From NCBI GenBank assembly GCA_947471745.1, contig CANJKZ010000137.1, positions 3,674,001-3,738,000 of the forward strand: a stretch of DNA of 64,000 nt, read 5' to 3'. Every line of letters starts with the position of its first letter. Within the stretch, counting starts at the first letter, position 1. Under the pieces are notes generated by a model. The model was not told where the DNA came from. It saw nothing but the letters and a program-made list of their open reading frames with translations, and did no database searches. Of the stretch, positions 57,301 through 64,000 are shown in pieces. The translations under genes were made by a program, and so were the position numbers. This stretch comes from Closterium sp. Naga37s-1. Taxonomy: Eukaryota > Streptophyta > Zygnematophyceae > Desmidiales > Closteriaceae.

Positions 57301-60300
57301 GATGAGATGTGCCACATGGCATGGCATGGCATGATGAGATGTGCCGTATGGCATGGCATGGCATGGCATGGCATGGAATGGAATGGAATGGCATGGCACG
57401 GCATGGCATGGCACGGCATGGCATGGCACGGCATGGCATGGCACGGCATGGCATGGCACGGCATGGCATGGCACGGCATGGCATGGCACGGCATGGCATG
57501 GCACGGCATGGCATGGCATGGCACGGCATGGCATGGCACGGCATGGCATGGCACGGCATGGCATGGCACGGCATGGCATGGCACGGCATGGCATGGCACG
57601 GCATGGCATGGCATGGCATGGCACGGCATGGCATGGCACGGCATGGCATGGCACGGCATGGCATGGCACGGCATGGCATGGCACGGCATGGCATGGCACG
57701 GCATGGTCAAGACAGCACCTTCTTCCGCTCCTGTCGAATGGTCTTGCGCTTGGACTGCTTCAAATCCATAAGAAAATCGTTGAAGCTGGTGTTGCAAGTG
57801 GTGCAGATGGTTGGAAACAAGCAGGCACGCAAAAACGGGGGACAGAGGGGTGGGACGGAGAGGAACGGGCGAGAGCAGGGGAGGGAGGTAGAGGAAGGGG
57901 AGAGAGCGGGGGTGGGCTGAGGGTTGTTTGGGTCCACTCCAAAGGCGTATTGCACCTTGACAGCTGCAAAAGACATCCGTTAAGAGAAAGCACGTAAAGT
58001 CAGAAGCCCTTGCTTCTCCAAACCAGTGCATGAAGCCCCATGCCATGCGAGGGAGGTTTCATATGCCTACCCTCTCACATCTCCAATGCCTACGCTCAAA
58101 TCTGCCACATGCCATACCCCATTCTCCCATCTTCCATATTCCTGGTCGCTCCAGCGCTATTGCACGCCTCACCTGCCATAGCCCCCCTCCCCACCTGCCA
58201 CACCCCATGCCTCTGCCCTCACCTGCCATAGCCGCGGTTGCTCTAGTGGTACTGCATGCTCATGCGGTGCAGGAAGCCATTATAAGAACTTAGGTACCGC
58301 CACAACCCATGCCTGCCTGCCACCCCTACGGTTGAAGCCTCTCCCACCCACCTGCCATAGCCCTCCCACCCACCTGCCATAGCCACGGTTGCTCCAGTTG
58401 TACTGCATGCCCATGCGGTGCAGAAAGCCATACGGTTCATTCCTGCCACACTTCACACCCACACCTTATGCCTACCCACCCATGCATGCATGCTGCTGTG
58501 CTCACCTGCCATAGCCCCCCTCCCCACCTGCCACACCCCATGCCTCTGCCCTCACCTGCCATAGCCACGGTTGCTCCAGTGCTACTGCATGCTCATGCGG
58601 TGCAGGAAGCCATGCTGGGGATTGAGGAGGCGCCATGCACCCCACCCGTATTGTTGCATTCCCCACCCGCCTGCCCACCCATGCATGCATCCCTCTCACG
58701 CACCTGCCATAGCCGCGGTTGCTCCAGTGGTACTGCATGCCCATGCGCTGCAGGAAACCATGGCGTGCCATGACCTGCCAGTCGTCCTTGCATGGGAACG
58801 TCACATGCACCGATGATACCCCGTACTGCCCAGTGTGGGTGTGGGGGAGGAGCGAGAGGAAGCGGGAATGGGGAGGGGGACGGGGGGAAGTGAGGAAGGG
58901 AGGGAGACGGGGAAAGAGACGGGGGGTGAGACCATAAGCAACCAGTCGGCCATATACACTCGGGATTGGGAGTCACTAGAATCCTCAAATGCCATGACTT
59001 GCCACTCGGCCTTGCATGGAAATGCTACGTGCACCGAGGACTTTTGAGACGTCTCAAAAGTCGTCTACGTGCACCGAGGATACCCCGTGCAGTGCAGAGT
59101 ACGAGGGTGCGGTCTGCGTACAGGGTACGGTACGAGGGTAGGCCATGCTATGCTATGCCGCCTGTCAGCCTTGGATGGAAAGTAAAGCTCAAATCCCTTT
59201 CCCCTCTTCCAACCAGCCCCAAATACCCCCTTCCTTTCCCCCCCCATCACCTCGTCCGCCACTTGCTTCATGGCCTGGCACAGCCGCGACAGCACAGCAA
59301 GTCAACCCTGTGTCCCCTTACCCTGTCTCCCAAATTTCCCAGTCCATTTCCCCCTCACCCCTTCCCCTCACCCTCCCTCCTCACCTCCTCCGCCACTTCC
59401 TTCATGGCCTGGCACAGCCGCGACAGCACAGCACCCTAAGTCACCCTGCGTTTCCTTACCCTGCCTCCCGACTTCCCCCTCCACTCTCGCCTTCCGCCCC
59501 CTATCACTCCCCCCCCCTCCCCACCTCACCTCGTCTGCCACTTGCTTCATGGCCTGGCACAGCCCTGACAACACAGCCTCGCGGTCAGGTCCGTCCCGAA
59601 CCAGCAGGCGAGGTCCGGTGGCGGGGGTGAAGGGCACGCAGGACTGCAGCTTCGGGTAGTACGAGCCTCCCGCCCGCATGAAAGCGTTGGCCCACGAGTG
59701 GTCAAACACATACTCTCCATAGGAGTGCCTGTGGGGACGCAGAGGAGAGGGAAGGAGGATATGAAGGGTACTATTACTGTCCATTGTAAGAAGCCACGCA
59801 GCCTCGGGTAGTACGAGCCTCCCGCCCGCATGAACGCATTGGCCCACGAATGATCAAATACATACTCTCCATAGGAGTGCCTGTGGAGAAGAGGGGAAGA
59901 AGAGGGATGAGGGAACGGAAAGGTGTCTATCTGTTCAACTGAATCCAGACTCGTGTGACACAAACGGATTGTGCTTCTCCGCTCCGCTCCTCCCCTCACC
60001 ACCACAAGCTGCTGGCGCTGCTGTGGTAACCACCTCACCCCTACTCCCTCCCCCCCGCACCAATCCCGAACGATTTAAGCCACACACCCTTACCCTTACA
60101 TGAATAAACGCACACGTACCCCTTTAAATAGAGGGGCAGCACTCCGACTACCCTCTCCTCATCGTCTCTCGCGACGAGGTGCTGTGGTAACCACCCCTCC
60201 TCACGGCACGCGCTTCTGCTCTCCTCCAAACACTGCAGGAACGCGTGTGACACAAACGGGTTGTGCTTCTCCGCGCCCCCCGCCGCGTCCAGCGCACAGG

Positions 60301-61423
60301 CGTCCCAGTCAGCAGCAGGGATGGAGGCGATGGAGGAGGAGACTGTGACTGTAAGGGCCGTCGCAGTAACGGGGGGTTCCTGTGCACATGGCAACGGGGA
60401 CAGAAAGTGAAGGGCGGATGGAGTGGATGGGGCAAATGGGGTTCAACAGTCAACAGTCAACAGTCAACAGTCAACAGTCAGCACTCCACGAGCGCACAGG
60501 CGTCCCAGTCAGCCGCGGGGATGGAGGCGATGGAGGAGGAGACTGTGACTGTAAGGGCCGTCGCTGTAGCAGAGGGGCAGATGGAATGGATGGGGCGAAT
60601 GGGGTTCCACACTTAACACTCAGCAGTCAACAGTCAGCACTCCACGAGCGCACAGGCGTCCCAGACAGCAGCAGGGGTGGAGGCGATGGAGGAGGACACT
60701 GTGACTGTAAGGGGTGTTGCTGTAGCGGGGGCAGGGGGAAGGGGGGAGGGGGTGGTCCCGCGCACGCGACAGCGGGATTAAAGAAAGAGAAGAGAAGGGT
60801 GGAGAGAGTCAAGAGACGTCTATAAACACATGCATCTCCACGCTCAGATGTTGATGCGTGACAGAATCGATGCACGCACTCCACGCATCAATTTTGAGAC
60901 GAAAATGCACAAATTTTCACATCTGCGTCGGCGTCTCATTGCAATTCCCACTCACCCCTGCCCGCAGCCCGCTTCTCTCCGTCTCCTCCGCTGCCGCCGA
61001 TCCTGCGCCCCCGACCAATGCGCTCCTAATGCGCTGCACCTTGTCGCCCTGTTGCTGCTGCTTCTCCTGCTCCTGCTGCCAGGGCCAAAGCGCGGCTGAT
61101 ACGGGGAAGTGACGAGAGTGGACTTGACAGCGCCTGTGATTAGAACGAAGGTGGCTGTAACCAGACTGTGTTTTTGCGACGTAATTATGGCCGCCGACGG
61201 GAACGCCGAAAAGCGGCACCGGCAGCAGAGACGAATGCGCTGCAGCTTGGATTGGCTGGGTCGATCTTTGCTGGGCGTGAATCGACACGTGGCATCGTGG
61301 TTGATGCTCGCGAAAAGCCTCGGTAACTTCGCCAATGGCGCGGTTACTGTGTATCCGCGCGCGCGAATCAGCGCATAGCGGTTTAAGGGCCTGATTGGAA
61401 GCGACGAGAGTCGCGGAACTCAT
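54390..61423 (-). CDS. FemAB-like (DUF482 / GNAT-fold) acyltransferase-type protein, nine exons
   Basis: Exons, 5' to 3': 61423-60956, 60379-60120, 59728-59530, 58825-58704, 57785-57719, 57047-56997, 56319-56267, 55328-55115 and 54560-54390. All junction phases agree, giving 535 open codons. Exon 1 is an Ala/Ser/Arg-rich presequence (MSSATLVASNQALKPLCADS), probably organellar. The rest carries family blocks: NPFVSHAFLQCLEES, EYVFDHSWANAFMRAGGSYY, CVPFTPATGPRLLVRDG, VHVTFPCKDDWQVM, MQYHWSNRGYG, DFLMDLKQSKRKTIRQERKK, FFQFYCNTTNRK, GRNWGALPGMHYPFLHFEAC and EAGAQGEHKLPRGYLPTATY. The family is related to peptidoglycan FemAB aminoacyl transferases; the plant substrate is unknown. A final short exon after ETVQ is not seen; read-through of exon 9 would end at 54261. 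Several exons have extra partial copies in the adjoining introns. Confidence 0.85.
55000..55980 (-). repeat. Tandem copies of FemAB-like exon 8
   Basis: The 5' half of exon 8 (WGQTYLTREFFHLLGERLG then LLVVAEDGTGRMVG) occurs about five times (near 55975, 55815, 55620, 55470 and 55328), and its 3' half (NLVGGxAVFGRNWGALP) twice (about 55200-55115 and 55050-54910). Several copies are frame-disrupted or lack the far half; 55328-55115 is the one that is complete and in phase. Confidence 0.88.
56085..56172. repeat. 33-bp tandem duplication with palindromic junction
   Basis: ACATTTGAGGCAC-TAAACTC copies at 56085-56117 and 56140-56172 flank the perfect palindrome CTTTTGAGG-CTCCTCAAAAG-type sequence at 56115-56134. 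Confidence 0.88.
56320..56620 (-). repeat. Repeated acceptor/exon-7 start copies
   Basis: The exon-7 acceptor with the first codons (tgcag then a HHWNS/HTIGFSQS-like start) recurs about three more times upstream, near 56415, 56515 and 56605. Confidence 0.65.
56720..56819. repeat. 35-bp tandem duplication with palindromic junction
   Basis: GAAAGCAAAAGAGGAAGTGG copies at 56720-56754 and 56785-56819 flank the palindrome TGACTTCTGAG-TCGA-CTCAAAAGTCA at 56755-56780. Confidence 0.9.
57304..57708. repeat. ATGGC pentamer array with 15-bp higher-order unit
   Basis: About 75 pentamers, mostly in the 15-bp order ATGGCATGGCACGGC. It ends 10 bp from the donor of FemAB-like exon 5. All six frames are open through it, giving spurious MAWHG/MPCHA ORFs. 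Confidence 0.97.
58218..58700 (-). repeat. Tandem partial copies of FemAB-like exon 4
   Basis: The 3' half of exon 4 (HGFLxRMxMQYHWSNRGYG plus donor) recurs near 58290-58218, 58440-58375 and 58620-58545, downstream of the complete exon 58825-58704. Two of the copies carry a TAG in place of the Tyr or Trp codon. Confidence 0.88.
59025..59080. repeat. 16-bp duplication with perfect 24-bp palindrome
   Basis: CTACGTGCACCGAGGA at 59025-59040 and 59065-59080 flank a perfect palindrome with arms GACTTTTGAGAC/GTCTCAAAAGTC (59039-59062). Confidence 0.93.
59245..59881 (-). repeat. Tandem copies of FemAB-like exon 3 parts
   Basis: The start of exon 3 (HSYGEYVFDHSWANAFMRAG) is also present at 59881-59805, upstream of the functional 59728-59530. 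Its end (CQAMKQVADE plus donor) recurs at about 59425-59395 and 59290-59250. Confidence 0.88.
60290..60730 (-). repeat. Tandem triplication of the FemAB-like exon-2 start
   Basis: The block encoding LTVTVSSSIASIPAADWDAC occurs in the functional exon (60379 on) and in two extra copies at about 60575-60490 and 60730-60650, in intron 1. A short TGACTGT(T) array lies between them. Confidence 0.88.
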
Positions 61424-63538
61424 GGCGAGAGGTGACACGACGAGTAAGTAACCCCGAAATTCAGGAACTCCGAGAATCCACCCCTTGTCGTATAATTGCT
61501 GCGACACCGAGGAGATTAACTTCAACCGTTCGAAATTCCGGTAAGAAAAAATCGCCTCAAAATGTCGCAGAACCTATGCTGGAATCGGATCGGCTAGTTG
61601 GACGTTGTCAGCCACTCACGGGGGGAAGCAGCGTCGAGAACGGGAAAGGATAGCTTCTTTCCCAAAATTAATATGGGATAAAGTGCAGCGGAGAACGACG
61701 CAAGCTGACTTGTACCCCGGATACTACTAAATTCGCGTCTGAGAAGGTGACGCCAGCTTCGAAGTATCGAAGTCCTAGGCGGGCGGGAGTGTTCAGAAAC
61801 GAGGGAGCAAAGCCAAATGTGCTGCCACATGGAGTGAGATAAACGTCCCAGGCTTGAAAGTGGGACTAGTAGGAGGAATACATCCACCTTCTGTATAAGG
61901 CGCGTACCCATCGGTGAATTCAATTTGATTTCTGAGAAGTGCTATCTGAATACATAGAACTATCATTTCCTAAATTTGTCCGAATATGACAAAGGAAGCG
62001 AAATCTGGACGTTTTCTGTTCGGAATAGCCATGAAAACCCGAACTGTCTGTTACTGGTCCGTACGGCTCAAAATCTGGGGTTCCTGATTCACCATGTCAG
62101 TATGATGCCACGTGTTTTCGAGTCAGTGGATCCGGAAACAAACAAACATTTGGTAGAGGGAACTTTGGAAGGCGTATTCAGCAGTACTGCTTGAACAACC
62201 TCGTGTCACCTGTGACTTCATCATGCTCACATGTTGATCGATACTAATTTCATTTTTTGCAATGACTGAAGGATCCTAAATCTCACTCATTAAAATATTG
62301 TTGCACCTAACTATCAGAACAGTCATTTTCTGAGTGTAAAATCTACCACCGCATGTCTAAAACACAGAATCAATGCTGATTCTACATTGGAATCATAGGA
62401 AAGCTGAATTATTATTGCATAATTATGAAAAAATACTGATTGTTCAGTGAGTGAAGCCAACTAATAGACAGATTTTCAACAAACAATCTGAGATTGGACA
62501 GAGTCCTAAATGTTTTCCCTATACTATTTTCGGTATTTAAATTACTTTATTGATAGTATATAAGTTTCGCTAAGCATCTCAAATCAGAATCATGTAGCTC
62601 AAGTATCTCACTGATGCTTGACCCCCGCATTTCACTGCGATTAAAACCGTTCGTCGGGCATAGAGCACGATAAGAGTTTATTTTCCTGGGTGATGTCCAC
62701 GAGCTCTCGGCTGCTCAAGGGTGGGAAGCTTTTAGCACGTCTCGGATGTTGTAAAGTTGATCGGGGCTTGAAGCTCTGGTTATTAACTAAACGAAATTTG
62801 CTTTCTAGATTCGAAGCGTCATTGATGATGCCGTGCCCTCTAAGCCGGCCCTTCCATTTCTCAGTTGACCAACATTACCAGCCCTTAATTGAAAGCGGAA
62901 ACGAACATGAAGAAAATTAAGTAACCACGAGCATTTTAAATTGGGCAGTCTGGGTCTGGGTGGAGCCGAAATATCCACTGATTGTCATCAAACACGTCAC
63001 ATTCTTGTGAACGCGATCAAATTTGGTCAGGAGGTGTTTGTAATTCAAGCAAACCATGTGAAATCCCGAGTTACCGTACTAAAAACGTGTGGAGCGTACC
63101 ACCAAGTCTAACATCCACTGCGTAGTCAATCGATTTAAAAAAACGAATTATGTATCGGAACGCGTTTCACCAAACATCACAATGGTGATTCGCCGATGGT
63201 TGCGATTCGGCGATGGTGGCTGACCTCGTTCTCCTGCTTGCCGTCACCGTCACTCTCGCATCATTTGCTTCCACGGCTGCTGCCGCTCGATCTGCTCGGT
63301 TTCTTGGCAACGGGATGAGTAACGATGGTAAGTCGCAGGCCTCGTCGATTGCATGACTTTCGATGGTAAGTCGCAGACCTCGCCGATGCATGACTTCCGA
63401 TGGTTCCCGTGCGATGATGATGCGCAACTCGAGAAGCTAAAGGTTGGCTCCATGTGAGGTTGTTCCGCCTGCCACTCACTCCCTCCCCATCACTCCCCTC
63501 ACCCCGTCCCGCTGTCCCCTCGTCCCCTGCGCGAACCT
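61424..63538. other. No gene recognised; AT-richer stretch
   Basis: The region 61930-63160 is distinctly AT-richer than the rest of the window, without a long frame, tandem repeat or recognisable element. It includes the 5' flank of the FemAB-like gene. Confidence 0.45.
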
Positions 63539-63725
63539 ATGTGTCAGCACGGCGTGGCGGCAGGTGCGTCGGGAGCGGTAAACACCGCCGGCGACATCAC
63601 GGCAGAGAGCGCGCCGAGTGTTTCTCAGTCCAGCGCGGGGGGCGAGCAGAGCCGTCGCAAGCTCCAGCCTGGCAATACTACCCCTCGGCAATTTCCTAAA
63701 GGCCTGAACCTGTTTGCGAAGGATG
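63539..63725 (+). CDS. Possible first exon of a gene leaving the window
   Basis: The ATG at 63539 opens MCQHGVAAGASGAVNTAGDI ... FPKGLNLFAKDG, followed at once by a donor-like GTAAAT. The composition is Ala/Gly/Ser-rich and disordered. No downstream exon can be joined with confidence before the window ends. Confidence 0.25.
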
Positions 63726-64000
63726 GTAAATGATCATGCCCGGAAAAGTTTAGTGTTTGATTTCATGCGGTTGCTATGTTTTATTTCGTTTATTTTGTAT
63801 TTTTTCCGTGCTGTGAATGTATTCACGGAGCTTATGATGCCTGCTGGCCAAGGGCTGGGCAGCATTGGTGCTGTGAAGAGCATAACCGACCGGCAGTTGG
63901 TTCGAATGAACTGGCGCTCGTTCCTAGAAGCTCAAATCGCGGCGTGAGGTGAATCGCGGCCGTCCACGTGCTCCTGCCTCCCTTGATGTCTCAGGCGACC

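Noticed and set aside
57230-58046. MPCHAVPCHA and MAWHGTAWHG repeat proteins on both strands
   Set aside because: Pentamer repeat artefact open in six frames.

Overview
The window is nuclear DNA of a eukaryote, most likely of the green lineage. The evidence is short GT-AG introns, a chloroplast- or mitochondrion-type presequence on a FemAB-like acyltransferase gene, a plant-style PPR-like exon, and chromodomain Ty3/gypsy and Ty1/copia retrotransposons. The high GC, the Ala/Gln-rich coding repeats and the style of the copia element would fit a streptophyte (zygnematophyte-like) alga, but that is inference. There are no operons, CRISPR arrays or bacterial features.

Layout. (1) 1-11.7 kb: two minus-strand copies (A, B) of a cassette made of an F-box-type gene with a C-terminal polyQ/polyE tail, a short conserved upstream ORF and a DPH2 3' segment; the full DPH2 gene closes the arm (9,068-11,689). 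(2) 12.1-13.3 kb: 5' part of a PPR-like gene, divergent from DPH2 and interrupted at its third recognisable exon. (3) 13.3-15.5 kb: the end of a DNA transposon carrying an Ulp1-like protease gene. (4) 15.5-20.6 kb: an ankyrin-repeat gene among simple repeats. (5) 20.7-29.9 kb: a large DNA transposon segment with three unrecognised multi-exon genes and a nine-exon Plavaka/KDZ-like transposase. (6) 29.9-52 kb: two plus-strand copies (C, D) of the F-box cassette, mirror image to A and B, separated by a 13.4-kb chromodomain gypsy element (34,148-47,540, 5-bp target duplication) that itself holds a young copia element (37,495-44,646) and a non-autonomous hAT element (35,578-36,287). (7) 52.2-53.0 kb: a small TIR element. 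(8) 54.3-61.4 kb: a nine-exon minus-strand FemAB-like gene whose exons are repeatedly copied in tandem. (9) 61.4-64 kb: mostly featureless, with a possible first exon near the right edge.

The host genes (DPH2 in translation-factor modification, F-box proteins in ubiquitin ligase adaptors, the FemAB-like acyltransferase) are not a pathway. What unites the window is its mutational texture. Exons and exon-intron junctions are duplicated in tandem in five loci. In five places the two copies are separated by a short palindrome with arms like CTTTTGAG/CTCAAAAG, and one 25-bp minisatellite appears to have grown out of a coding exon. The most novel coding material is the unknown gene set beside the Plavaka/KDZ-like transposase.
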